From Monodelphis domestica (taxonomy: Eukaryota > Chordata > Mammalia > Didelphimorphia > Didelphidae), in contig NC_077230.1 in NCBI RefSeq assembly GCF_027887165.1, positions 346,513,989 to 346,577,988 on the forward strand: DNA of 64,000 nt, in the 5' to 3' direction. Positions within the stretch are counted from its first letter, which is position 1, and every line of letters begins with the position of its first letter. This document shows, piece after piece, positions 20,862 to 31,474 of this stretch. Below the pieces are notes generated by a model. The model had not been told where the DNA came from. It searched no databases and saw only the letters and a list, made by a program, of their open reading frames with translations. Position numbers and translations under genes: made by a program.

Positions 20862-20964
20862 CTGGACCACTCGTTCATGGGTGGTCAGGACTGAGTCCAG
20901 AAACATTTTGGTGCCTTGCTCCTGCATCTGCAGTACTTCCATGGTCTTGGTGGGAAGAGCATAG
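20862..20964 (-). CDS. MRPL48: MRPL48 coding exon (S10-like domain, middle)
   Basis: A 103-bp exon with acceptor tttctgcag and donor gtaagc. Its first base C completes the serine started in the upstream exon. It then encodes [20 protein letters not shown] followed by [14 protein letters not shown], ending in phase 0. Human reads [34 protein letters not shown], nearly identical. This is the central part of the S10-like fold. Confidence 0.97.
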
Positions 20965-21054
20965 CTGCAGAAATAGTTTCAATCATCAAGAGAATTATGT
21001 GGTCACTTAGTAATTGCAAATACCCCCTTAATCAGCCTGGTTCACTCATTGAAG

Positions 21055-21190
21055 TAAGGTAATGATAATACTATTAATTCCCATTCCCATAGCACTTCAT
21101 AGTTTTGAAAGGATTTTCCTAACATCTCCTGAGATACTTAGGAAAAGGATTATGATTCTCATTTTACAAAAGGAAAAAAACCCAACACAA
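21055..21190 (-). repeat. CORE-SINE (MIR/MON1 class) part
   Basis: Reverse tail and middle: taatgataatactattaatt, catagcacttcatagttttg and tctcattttacaaaaggaaa. The CORE itself is lost. Confidence 0.5.
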
Positions 21191-21194
21191 ATCA

Positions 21195-21500
21195 AAGAGG
21201 TTCATAGAATCTCAGAGTTGGAAAGGAATTCAAAGGGTCTCCTAGTCCAACTGCAGTCTTAACAAGAATTCATCCTTGACAAGTAATCAACCAATCTCTG
21301 CTTACAAACTGTGAGAGAAGAATTCCCTACACCTCAAGGCAGCCAAGTTCCCTAAAGACAGCTCCATGTATAAGGATAATTTTCCTAATAGAAACTGAAA
21401 TGTACTCCTCTATAACTTTCACCCATTGCTTCTGGTTTTGCCCTCTGAAAAAATACCATGTCCCAAACATGCTGGGGCTCTTTCTCTAGAGCTCCTGATA
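21195..21500 (-). repeat. L3/CR1 LINE 3' part
   Basis: Reverse L3: catagaatctcagagttgga, ctcctagtccaactgcagtc, aaccaatctctgcttacaaa and cacccattgcttctggtttt, in the expected order. Confidence 0.75.
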
Positions 21501-21615
21501 TAATATGGTCACCACTGAGACTATACATATAGGAGTGTGCAGGCTATCTGCTTGTTCATCATCCCATTCCTTGTTCTTGATTATATTAGTATATGTCTCT
21601 TTGGGTCATTTATCT

Positions 21616-21742
21616 CTGATTCAATTCAATAAGCAGTTACAAGCATATGTCATAAGCAAGCATTGTGTGGGTTGCTGGGGATACAAAGAGAAGAACAAAA
21701 CGGTTCTGCTCTCAAGACTCCTACATTATATTGGATGACATT
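21616..21742 (-). repeat. L2 3' end
   Basis: Reverse L2 end: aagcattgtgtgggttgctg, gggatacaaagagaagaaca and tctgctctcaagactcctac. Confidence 0.65.
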
Positions 21743-22325
21743 CTTCATGGTGCTTCTCCCACACAACTCCTCAGTGCTAATATATTGCAGCCTACTCACA
21801 CCCACCTTAAGCTTTTCTCACTGTCTACAATAAGAGGACCTGCACCCTTAATTCCTCAGTGACTATGTTATTCAATGATTCATATCCATAGAGTGTCACC
21901 AAAAAAATAACGATGTTCAGAAGACCTATGTTTCAAAGAGGAGTTTGGAGTCATTAAGAGCACACATGATGTCAATCTAGCTACCCTCCCCTTTCTGCTT
22001 AATTCTCCTCATTCTACATATGGGAAAACTGAAGTCCAGAAATATAAGAGAGGACTGTCTCATATTAAAATCTCTGAGTTTTAAAGGGACCATGATTACA
22101 GTGAGGTTGGATAAACAATACGTCTGCTTGGATGAATTACTTTGATACACATCATCTCCCACAGAGAAGCTGAATTTTATCCAAGGATGAAGTCAACCTA
22201 CTCAAAAGCCTACCTTATCAATTATAATACTTAAAGAATTTCTATAGGTCATCTGTTCTTATAGTTCACTAACTTAAACAGGAAGAGATATTTCTAAACA
22301 GTTTAGGTTCTTTAATTTCTACCCA
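21743..22325. other. Intron sequence without recognised features
   Basis: No exon-like conserved peptide and no repeat that I can name. Confidence 0.4.
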
Positions 22326-22329
22326 GAAG

Positions 22330-22555
22330 AGTAGGAAAAGAGCATTGGCTTTGTAGTCAAATGACCTACCTTCAAATCCTGCCTCTGCCTCTTGCTAGTA
22401 CAGGTAGGGCAGCTGAGAACTTTTCTTAACCTTAGTTTATCTATCCATAATATGGGGATAATAATGCTTATTCATAGGCAGGAAGAATCAAATGTGATAA
22501 TTTATGTAACAGCACTTTGCAAACCATAAAGTACTACATAAAACCAGCTCATCCA
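22330..22555 (+). repeat. CORE-SINE (MIR class)
   Basis: Shows gagcattggctttgtagtca, accttcaaatcctgcctctg, an aaccttagtttatctatcca block and the L2-like end tgcaaaccataaagtactac. Confidence 0.75.
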
Positions 22556-22612
22556 TATTATCATTAACATCACCACCATCATCATCATTATCATCATCAT
22601 TATCATCTTCAC
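22556..22612. repeat. (ATC)n/(ATT)n imperfect microsatellite
   Basis: A run of catcatcatcattatcatca units follows the MIR-class tail directly. It probably grew from the AT-rich SINE end. Confidence 0.85.
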
Positions 22613-22649
22613 CACAGAGATGAGGGAATAACTGTTTACTCAAAGGCTA

Positions 22650-22950
22650 AGAGTGAGAATATGTGTGGATAGAATTTTGTTCTCCAGGGTCTTTCTCCCA
22701 GCATCCCAGTTACTAATCTATAGTATGTAACTAATGTAGGGAAGATATATTTTGTGTAGGCTCCACCCTTGCTCTCTTCTCCTAGAAACATGGCTGTGGA
22801 AGTTGGGTGAGTGCCAGGCAGGAGAATTTTACTCACGTGGCTTTACTCAGGCTTTTACTTTTGCTCTTGTATTTTTTTATTTCAAAAGATTATTAATAAA
22901 CCTTATAAAATATAATACTTGGAGTTACTGGACATTAATTTAAATTTTAC
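22650..22950 (+). mobile_element. LTR 3' part (ERVL-like ending)
   Basis: The end attaataaaccttataaaata and acttggagttactggacatt nearly repeats that of the LTR at 8290-8885. An AATAAA lies within it. Fossil; only the right-hand part is recognised. Confidence 0.5.
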
Positions 22951-23142
22951 AGATATGAGATAAAGTAAAAAAAAAAACCTAACTGATTAAATATCATTGC
23001 CCACCAAAGACTCTCTTGGATTACTGCCTGGGTAGTTCCTGTGAAAGAAAATCTGTAGTTTTATGTTCATGCTATCACAAACCAGCAAGCACAGTACAAA
23101 GTGTGGGCCCACCTGACAGAGGGCATCCCACAGAACACCTAC

Positions 23143-23312
23143 CTTTCCTCCACTTTAATGGAGAAGTTATTGCAGAAGTTGTGAATATACTTGGAATAGT
23201 TCTCCACAAGGGTCATGTCATAAGCTGTCAGGTGAACATTTAACACTCCATGACTGTAATCTGTCCCATGGGAAATTGGCTTCATCTCAGTTTTCCCTGG
23301 TTTCTTCTTGGG
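23143..23312 (-). CDS. MRPL48: MRPL48 coding exon (start of S10-like domain)
   Basis: A 170-bp exon with acceptor ttgcttaag, preceded by a cttcttcttcac pyrimidine stretch, and donor gtaggt. It encodes 56 codons beginning [20 protein letters not shown] and ending NNFSIKVEE, plus two bases (AG) of a serine codon. The block [14 protein letters not shown] matches human [14 protein letters not shown] and opens the ribosomal S10-like domain. The lysine-rich start (PKKKPGK) matches human PKKKKGK. Confidence 0.97.
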
Positions 23313-23404
23313 CTTAAGCAAATAACAAGTGAAGAAGAAGATAGCTTGGTATCAGATGAAAAAAAGTCTACTTGTGACATTTTGGTACCAAAAAGGAGGA
23401 ATCC

Positions 23405-23920
23405 CATAATTCAACAAATATATAGCTGTATGCAAGGCTCTATGCTAGATAATGAGGACACAAAGACTAATATAAACCCTGATCTCAAAGAGTTTAACAA
23501 TCTAATGGAAATTATTATGATACATAGGAAAATGAGATAAGTATAGATCAGTTTAGGCAAATGCCATATTAATATATTAAATGCATATTTATATAAAATA
23601 TATAACTATATTGTATAAAATATATAAGCTATTGATATATAATTGTTATATATCTATAACTATTATCTATATCTATATAGAATTTCAGAAGAACTGGGTC
23701 TTGAAGAAAGGAGGATCTTCAACAGAGCTAACTGAAGGGAGGGAAGATGACTTCATTTCAGGCATGGGGATGATATGAGCAAAGATACAAAGAAAACAAA
23801 GTCAGGAGAGGGGATATAAAAGCAAAGGCTGGCTTGTGGTCCATTTGTCTGAAATTTGCTGCATGTGAAGAAGAGTAATATGAAATAAGTTCTGTAAATT
23901 TTGAGTCTCAGATTTAATCT
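23405..23920 (-). repeat. L2 3' part with an AT-rich expansion
   Basis: Reverse L2-like blocks (aattcaacaaatatatagct, ccctgatctcaaagagttta, gaactgggtcttgaagaaag, atttcaggcatggggatgat) are split by AT-rich text. Confidence 0.6.
23565..23685. repeat. AT-rich low-complexity tract
   Basis: Almost only A and T with tata/atat words, inside the L2 remnant. Confidence 0.85.
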
Positions 23921-23941
23921 CAGAAAACCAAATTAGAATTA

Positions 23942-24535
23942 TAGCCCAAAAGCTAGTAAAGTATATATACCTTTTAGCACAGTATTACCACTAACAGTCA
24001 CAGAATCCAAAGAGGTCAAAGGCAGAGGAAAAAGTCCCACCCTCATATACCAAAATAAACACAGCAGCACTTTTTGTGGGAGTAAAGAAATGAAAACAAG
24101 TGGGAAGTGGCTGAAAAACTAGTATATGAATATAATGTAATATGACTGTCCTGTAAGATTATGACCATGAAGAATTCAGAAAATCTTGAGGAGTCCTATA
24201 TGAATGGATGCAGAGCAAAGTGGGCAAAACCAAGAGAACTCTTTATACAATGACCACAATAGTTTAAAGGAAAATGATACTGAAAGGCTTCGGAAATCTG
24301 ATCCATGCAGTTATCAGTCATGACTTTAGAGGAATAATGAGAAAGCATGCCTCCTGCCTCTTGGCAAGAATGGTGGGCTACAGATACAGAGTGAGACATA
24401 GGTTTTCAGCCATGTCAATGTACTGATTTGTTTTGTTGGATATCTTTGTTATAAAGGAGGATCTTATTGGTGGAAAAGTAATCATTGGTAAGTGATAGTG
24501 ATATATTTTTTTAAAAATTAGTAAAAAACAAACAA
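23942..24535 (+). mobile_element. L1 3' region, old subfamily
   Basis: Contains acacagcagcactttttgtg, gaagtggctgaaaaactagt, gatgcagagcaaagtgggca and atgactttagaggaataatg, ending near ggatatctttgttataaagg. Decayed. Confidence 0.65.
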
Positions 24536-24636
24536 ACCCTAAAAACAAGTAACATTTTCCCCTGAATCCTCATCATAGCACGGAAATGGCTAAACTCTTA
24601 AGGTTATACCAGCAGAGTGTATAGGCTCTGGAAGGT

Positions 24637-25900
24637 CAGTTAGTCAGTCCGCCAGTCAAGCTTTTAATGTATTATGTTCTAAGTTCTGGGGATAGAAAGG
24701 AAGTAAGAAGACAATTCCTTTGAGCTCTCAAAGAGCTCAGAAACTAATGGAAGGGACGACAAGCATACAGCTATGTACAAAAAATAAAAAGCTATATGCA
24801 AAATAATATACAGAGGGAAGACAATAGATTAAGGGGGATCAGGAAAGGCATCTTGCAGAAGGTGGGACTTTAGCTGAGGCTTGAAGGAAGTTGGAGAAGC
24901 TCAGAAGGGAAATAAGGAGGAAGAACTTTCCAGACATGGGGGACAGCCGGGAAAAATGCCTATAACTGAGAGATAGAGCATCTAGTAGAAGGAAGAGCAC
25001 ATGGGCTGATTTGACTAGATCAAAATATACATGAGAAGAGGGGAGGGTGGACTACTATGTAAGAAGACTTCAAAAGATTGGAAGGGGTAAATTAATGAAG
25101 GGCTTTAAAAGTCAAACAGAGGATTTTATATGTGATCTCCATTCCAGTATCTACTGCCCCTCCCAGACAAACTCCTCCCAATGATTTCCTTTACAGAAGG
25201 CAGAAACTGGACTTTTTAGTTCATTCCCCACTCTGTATTTGCTTCCCTGCCTAGTTTTTTCAACTCCACAGAGCAAGATGCCCCCATGCCAAATATTCCT
25301 TGGTGTCCATCTCATCTGTTTTCCTGCCTCCTTGTGTATGCTGACTCCCCACAATTAAATTTTTTATGCCCCTTGAGGGTAGGAGCTTTCTTTTTATTAA
25401 TCACATCCCCAGTGCTTAGCATGGCTTAGCTTAGCCTAGAACATAATAAGCTTAATAAATGTTTATTAGATTGGATTAGATTAATTCTGGAGGCAACTGG
25501 GGGCCACTGGGAGTTGACTAAATGGGAAGGAGGTGTGTGTGACACAGTCAAATCTCTGGTTTAGGTAGCTGAGTGAAGGATGAATTGGAATGGGAAAAGA
25601 CTTGAGGCAGAGAAACCCACCAATGGACTATTAGAATAGTCCATGTATGAGATGATGAAAGCCTGTACAAGAGTGGTTGTAGTGTCATGGAAGAAGAGAG
25701 AATTTCAAAATAGAAATGACAAGACTTGGCAAGTTATTGGGGGAGGGGTGTGTGAGGAGTTGAGGAGGACATGAAGCTGTAAGAATGGTAGTGCTCTATC
25801 TAGAAATAAAGAAGTATGGAAAAGTTTAGGGGGAAAGTTGATGAGTTCAGTTCTGGGAATGGTGTGTCTAATGGGCATTTTGAGATGTACGACAGGAGGT
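24637..25900 (-). mobile_element. L2 LINE, reverse, split by a second L2 end
   Basis: Blocks include ggcatcttgcagaaggtggg, cttgaaggaagttggagaag, gaagggctttaaaagtcaaa and, after the interruption, gaggcaactgggggccactg and ggactattagaatagtccat. The interruption is the plus-strand piece at 25140-25485. The L2 text resumes in register after it. Confidence 0.85.
25140..25485 (+). mobile_element. L2 3' end inserted in an opposite L2
   Basis: Forward L2 ending: cccttgagggtaggagcttt, cacatccccagtgcttagca and aataaatgtttattagattg. It sits inside the reverse L2 at 24637-25900. Confidence 0.7.
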
Positions 25901-26039
25901 CCTACCAAGATAGAAAAGCTTTACACATGTTTGTTGTTCAAGGATCACCCTTAGTTAAGCTCAGAGAAATTAAATGACTACCAGAGGCTGACCAACAGGA
26001 AATGGCCACCACAATTCTGAAAGACTATCTACTGAGAAG

Positions 26040-26200
26040 CTGGTGTAGTGGAAAACGTATTGAGCAAGGAAAGGAGACACCTTAACCCATTCTTGATTCC
26101 AGCATTAAGTGTTTAGGCCACTTTGGCCAAGTCGCTTCTCTCTATTTCTTAGTTTCATCACCTATAAAATTAGAAGAGATGGACTAAAGTAGGATTTTTA
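26040..26200 (+). repeat. CORE-SINE (THER1/MIR class)
   Basis: Shows gctggtgtagtggaaaacgt, ttggccaagtcgcttctctc and tatttcttagtttcatcacc. Confidence 0.6.
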
Positions 26201-26204
26201 AAGT

Positions 26205-26385
26205 TGAGGTCAATTAGCTTAAAAAAAAACAATCAACAACTTGATAAGTATATTTTGATATAAATGGTTTCCTTTGTAATCCTATGTATCTTATTTCATG
26301 CATTTAAAAGCACAAGAATGAGTCCATTGACTACCAAAAGGGCTTATGACACAAAAAAGTTAAGAATCTCTAGATTCAATAATCT
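26205..26385 (+). repeat. Possible old hAT-type DNA transposon fragment
   Basis: The phrase ataaatggtttcctttgtaa followed by cctatgtatcttatttcatg and ttatgacacaaaaaagttaa is one I recall from an interspersed repeat of mammals. The family name is uncertain, and no terminal repeats were seen here. Confidence 0.35.
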
Positions 26386-26450
26386 CTGATTTCTCTTCCA
26401 GAATAAGTATTCTATGATAGGTTATGGTCTTTGCTGATGGACAGAATGAA

Positions 26451-26701
26451 CTGTTGTTGTTTAATCCTTTTCAGTTGTGTACAACTCTTTGAGACCCCTT
26501 TATGAGATTTTCTAGGCAAAGATACTAGAGTGATTTGCCATTTCCTTTTCTAACTCATTTAGAGATGAAGAAATTGAGGCAAACAGAGTTAAGTGATTTG
26601 TCTCAGGTCACATGGCTAATAAGTATCTGAGGACAGTTTTGAACTCAGCTTTTCCTGACTCCTACGCCTGGCACTCTACCCACTCTATCTACTTAGCTGC
26701 T
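26451..26701 (-). mobile_element. MAR1 SINE with BovB/RTE tail
   Basis: Reverse copy: ctgttgttgtttaatccttt, actctttgagacccctttat, the CORE as gtgatttgtctcaggtcaca, and the head side ctctatctacttagctgc. The tail is shared with BovB/RTE LINEs, which move this SINE. Confidence 0.85.
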
Positions 26702-27021
26702 TAATCCTCTAATCCCCAAATCCACCATGATGAAACTATGGATATTTCAAATGACTTCTTATTAGTTTAATTTTAAATGAAAACAAAACCAGTTAAAATT
26801 AATTCATAAATAAACTTAAGAAAAAACAACTACACTTACAATAATAACATTCTTTACAAATTTATAACCTACCTTACAAGAAGGGACCTTAGAATAGATA
26901 GGATTAGGACTCAGAAAGTCAGGGCTAAAATGAGCCTTACAGCATCTGCCATGAGAAATGAATGGTGCTTATCACTAGTTAGCTAGCATTTGCAGTTTTG
27001 GAAATCATACTTAATAAACAA
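26702..27021. other. Intron sequence, no gene recognised
   Basis: AT-rich and unplaced. Confidence 0.4.
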
Positions 27022-27232
27022 TAGTTTACCTTTATCTAAAACCTTATAGTTTATGTCCATTTTCATTTGATCCTCAAGAAAATACTATGAGAGAGGCTGT
27101 GTAAGCATTACTCTTTTTTAATACGTCAAGAAATTTTGGCTCAGGACAAGAACTGACTTCTCCAAGGTCATCTAGCCATTAATTGACCAAGCAGATAAGA
27201 ACCCTGGCCTCCTGACTCTAGTGTCTGCAAAT
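27022..27232 (-). repeat. CORE-SINE (MIR/MON1 class)
   Basis: Reverse copy: ccttatagtttatgtccatt, cctcaagaaaatactatgag, cttctccaaggtcatctagc and ccctggcctcctgactctag. Confidence 0.7.
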
Positions 27233-27650
27233 TTCTATCTTGGTTGAATCAACACACACTTTGCACCAGACTGGCAGTGCTGCAGTTAGAGCTGAGAAGA
27301 ATGCTAAAGCCACCACCTTCATGAGAGGGTTACTGCTGAGATTTTCCAACAGAGAGAAGAGGAGGCACATCTCCAAAGTGTGCCCACATGGGCTGGGCAG
27401 AAATGTAGCAAAGGCCAGGAAACTGCGACCAGCTTTTTGAGGTGCTACCATCATCAGAGAACAAAGCCAGAAAACAGACTGCAGTCTTGGCCAGGACACC
27501 CAATACTCTCAATGCTGCTGGCAACTCTGGCGAAGCTCCATCTGGACAGACGAGTTCATGCCAATCTTAGTGGTATGCACCTAGAATACATTACTGCAAA
27601 AGGGGCACAATGCTGTATGATAGATATAGTCTCTAACTTTTGTACCTTTT
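27233..27650. other. Unplaced, relatively GC-rich 0.4-kb block
   Basis: It is richer in G+C than its surroundings, and open frames of 60-93 codons overlap on both strands. I recognise no protein or repeat in it. It lies inside the 24-kb MRPL48 intron, but no splice-bounded in-phase exon could be drawn. It could be an old retrocopy or an unlisted repeat. Confidence 0.4.
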
Positions 27651-27715
27651 AAATTCGTAGCTGAATTCTCTGCACATGGCAAGCATTTATTAAATGTCTG
27701 TTGAATTAAGGGATA
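27651..27715 (+). repeat. L2 3' terminal scrap
   Basis: The phrase ggcaagcatttattaaatgt with ctgttgaattaa is the end of an L2. Confidence 0.6.
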
Positions 27716-27849
27716 GAGCTTTCCTGCACTTTGGTGAACAAAGGTATTTGCCACTGCCAATATATATCCCTCCCCTCCTGCCCACAGTGCTTATGTTTCC
27801 TATCTTCTTCTCTCTACCTCCTCTCCTTAATATTTAAACATCCTGAAGA

Positions 27850-28040
27850 TGAAACACAAATGCCACATCCTCTATGAAATCTCTTCTCATTATCCTAGAT
27901 GGAAGTCACTTTTCTCCCCACACAGGTCTCACAGGGTACTTTGATTTTACCTGTCTGACCCCTTCCCACTGAAGCAGCCATGTAATATACTGTTTCTATC
28001 TACCATTGTGGCTTATTTTATAATTATAGCTATTTTATAT
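27850..28040 (+). repeat. L2 3' part
   Basis: Shows gccacatcctctatgaaatc and gcttattttataattatagc in L2 order; degraded. Confidence 0.55.
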
Positions 28041-28079
28041 GTGCTCATTGCTTCTCAGTTCCTGGTGACCAGGATCATA

Positions 28080-28440
28080 TAGTCATTCAACAAGCACTTA
28101 TAAGCATTAAGCTAAAATTTGGAAGAAATATAAGGTTTGGATAAGATAACAGTCTCTGGCATTATGGAGCTTAATGGTCTAGCAGGAGGATGAGACAATA
28201 ATATGGCTAACTCTAACATGCATCATATGACAAATATATTAGAGCAGACAAAGTGCTATGTAACTTCTGAGGCAGAAGATCTTTCCTAGGCTGGGGTGTA
28301 GGGAAGGCTTCCCGGAGGAAATGCTCATTGATTCTGGTGGTAAAGATCACTAAGATTCAGAGCAGAGAAAGGGAGGCATGATGCTCCAAGCAAAGAGAAC
28401 AGTGAAAAGAGCACCAGGAGAGAAAAACAAGTTATACCAA
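28080..28440 (-). repeat. L2 3' part, reverse
   Basis: Blocks cattcaacaagcacttataa, gcattatggagcttaatggt and gaaggcttcccggaggaaat follow L2 order. Confidence 0.6.
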
Positions 28441-28599
28441 GGGGACAGAGAAATTTATCTGGGCTGGCTCTTTTATGCCAACATTAATCTTATCTATCTA
28501 AAATCAGAATCCTATCTGACAAAACTGAGATGGCAGATGAGATTTTTGCTACACAGAAGTGAAGACAAGGGCAGGAAACAATAATACCTGTTCCAGCCT

Positions 28600-29110
28600 T
28601 CCTACCCCTGCACCGTTGCTCATTCTATTTGCTATGCCTAAAATATTTTACATGTACTTCAAAGACCAATGAGTTCACCAGTAGAGGTCCTCTTTCCACC
28701 AATATTGAGCAGTCTGTGAGTTTAAATAGTCTTCACGGCTGTTAGCCATGGCTATAGCAAAAATGTTTGTCGAATTAAATTAAGTCTGTTGTACTTAACA
28801 TGCATTTGTCCCACCAATGGGGTCAGACTCTCCAGGTTCGACTATGCTGAATACCCCCCAAATAGCCTTTAGGGTAACGGAGGTAGTGCCATCCTGACTA
28901 ATTCCTTACTTATCACCCTAGACATCATGCCAGTGATAATACACAAGGTCTTCCCTATTGAGAAAGACAATATTGGAGAACACACAGACCCAAAAGAAAA
29001 TCTATCAGAATAATCATTTTCCTCAAGGCATCTGGTCCGCCCGTTCTCCTTTATACCAACTTGCCTTGTACATCTAACAGCCAAGGAATATAGGTCAATT
29101 TAGAATCACC
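28600..29110. other. Intron sequence, mostly unplaced
   Basis: A faint L2-like piece near 28640-28700. No gene is seen. Confidence 0.4.
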
Positions 29111-30179
29111 AGGTGAGACTTCAGGTGGTCTCAAATCAACCAAAACTGCTCTATCCAAGTTACCAATGATTTTTAAATTGCCAAATGTGATGGTCTTTTC
29201 TCCATTTTCCTTCTTCTTGACATTTCTGTTGGATTTCACAATTAACTACTCTTTCTTCTGGAACTTTTTCCTCTCTGGGTTTGCCTGGAACTACTCTGTC
29301 CTAGCTCTCTTACCTATCTGACAGCTCCTTTTCCCTCTCCTTTGCTAGCACATGTTCCTCAAGGTTCTGTCCTAGGCTCTCTTTCCTTCTCTCATGGTAA
29401 CCTCATCTGTTCCCAAGGGTTTAATTAATGTGGAAAACTCACAGATATAAATTTATGTGTGTGTATTCTGTGTGCATTGTCATTTCATCTCTACAATATC
29501 TCCCACATCCAACCCTCTCATCTCTGACCCTTTCTTTTGTCTCAGCTACCACTTTAGTTCAGGCCCTTCTCACTTTCAGCACCAATTATAACAACAAACT
29601 CCTAATTAAATTTCTTGCCTCAAGTCTCTCCTCACTCTAATCTATCTTCCATACAACCATCTATAATTTTTCCTAAACAAGCAGCTCTGACCATGTCATT
29701 ACTCTATTCAATTAATTCCACTGGCTCCCTACTGCCTATAGGATAAACTATAAACTCCTCTGTTTAGCTTTTAAAGCCTTTCACCACCTGGCCCTAACCT
29801 ATCTTCCCAGGATCACTTGAACATTACTTTCCCCTCCCACATTTTGTAATCCGGGCAAAATGACCTGCTCTTGGCAGGTCACACATGCCTTTGCAATGGG
29901 TATCCATTCATGCCTGGAATGTACTCTATCTTCGTCTTGGATTCAAAGGGGGCACTTTTTCTTCAAGATTCAGTTAAATCACCACCTTCTACATGAAGAC
30001 TTACCAGATCTCTCCCAATTACTAAAGTCTCAAAATTCTTCTCAAAATACTTTGTATTTATTTGCATTTATTATCTTTAGACTTATCCTAAATATACTTC
30101 TATACTTGCTGTCCTATCTAAGCTCTTTACAAGAAGGAAGTGTTTTATTATTTGTATTTGCATCTTTAGCATTTTATAC

Positions 30180-30640
30180 TAGATGATGATGATGATAGCT
30201 AGCATTTTTAGTGCTTGGGCAACTAGATGATACAGTGGATAGACTCGTCTTCCTGGGTTCAAATCTGGCCTCAGACACAAAAGCTGCATAACCTTGGGAA
30301 AATAATTTTACCATATTTGCCTCAGTTTCCTCATCTGTAAATTGAGCTAGAAGAGGAAATGGTAAACCATTCCAGTATCTTTGTCAAGAAAACCCCAAAT
30401 GGGGTGATGAAGAGTTGGATATGACTGAAAACAGCTGAACAATATCAGCAACAACGTATTATACTTATTATATACCAGGCCTTGTGCTAAGCACTTTACA
30501 ATTATCATCACATTTGATACTCAAAATAACACTGAAAAGTAAGTACTACAATTAATCTCATTTTATGCTTGAGGAAACTGAGGCAAACAGAGGTTGAGTG
30601 ACTTGCCCTGGGTCCCTAGAGCTATCCTACTTGGCTATAG
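30180..30640 (-). repeat. CORE-SINE (MIR/MON1 class), split by MAR1
   Basis: Left piece gatgatagctagcattttta; right piece from ttattatataccaggccttg through gaggaaactgaggcaaacag to gtgacttgccctgggtccct. MAR1 at 30215-30455 lies between them. Confidence 0.8.
30215..30455 (+). mobile_element. MAR1 SINE with BovB/RTE tail
   Basis: From gggcaactagatgatacagt through ctcagtttcctcatctgtaa, ccattccagtatctttgtca and gaaaaccccaaatggggtga to atgactgaaaacagctgaac. Confidence 0.92.
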
Positions 30641-30654
30641 GATTTATATAGTGC

Positions 30655-30872
30655 ATTAAGATATGCAAAGCCCTTTACATGTTATTTCACAAAAATCCTG
30701 TAAGGCAGGTATTATTATTGCCACTATTATATAGATGAAGAAATTGAGGCTGCCAGAAGTTAAGTGATTTGCCCAGTATCATACAGCTAGTAAGTGTCTG
30801 GGACAGGATTTATAATCAGATCTTCTTGATTCCAAGTCCTGTACTCTATCTAGTATACCACTTAGCTATCTA
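30655..30872 (-). repeat. CORE-SINE (MIR/MON1 class)
   Basis: Shows ccctttacatgttatttcac, gatgaagaaattgaggctgc, gatttgcccagtatcataca and ccaagtcctgtactctatct, reverse orientation. Confidence 0.78.
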
Positions 30873-30937
30873 ATATAGTGCCTGGATATGGGATGTGTTT
30901 AATAAGTGCTTATCTACTAACATTTAATAAATATTGA

Positions 30938-30955
30938 ATGAATGAATGAATGAAT
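30938..30955. repeat. (AATG)n short microsatellite
   Basis: Four AATG units at the 3' end of the L2, the normal L2 terminal repeat. Confidence 0.85.
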
Positions 30956-31474
30956 AGACTACAAAGAGGAAGGTTGATGCGATGGGCCACTGTCAACAAT
31001 TGCTCCCTTCTTGACCTGACTCTCTCATTAAGGATTCAAATATTCCCATTTCCGATGGCTTGGCTAGAAAAAGCCAATGAGGATGCCCTTTGCCCTTGTC
31101 TTCCATTTGCCTTTCCTTTCCATCTCCCTTCCTCCCAGATCCACCAGACCCCATGGGGGCTAGAGTGGGGAGGTGGGAAGAGCAACATGTGGCTGTTCAT
31201 GCCACTTAGATGAATAAGAAGTCATCTCTAATCCTTCTGGTATGACAGACCAGTAGGGTTTACCACTTGTGCTGCCACTGTCTCCTGAAGTCCTTCAGGC
31301 TTTACTATCTGCCCTGCCACTATATTCTCCCATTCCCCTGGCCATGTGAACTATAATACATCTGAAGGACTCCTGAATGCAGTGCTTTGTACACAGTTAA
31401 TACTTAAATGTTTTTTCATTCATACACTCATTTGTTTGTTCATTCATGTCTGAAATCCTCTCCACAATCTATAC
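30956..31474. other. Intron sequence, no gene recognised
   Basis: Unplaced apart from an L2-like end near 31380-31430 (cagttaatacttaaatgttt). Confidence 0.4.

Larger units (their letters stand above)
29120..30955 (+). mobile_element. L2 LINE, long copy interrupted by CORE-SINEs and MAR1
   Basis: L2 reverse-transcriptase and 3' blocks run from gctctatccaagttaccaat through ttcctcaaggttctgtccta, gaccatgtcattactctatt and catgcctggaatgtactcta to near 30180. After an interruption of about 0.7 kb (30180-30872) the L2 end resumes: tagtgcctggatatgggatg to ataaatattgaatgaatgaa. Confidence 0.8.
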
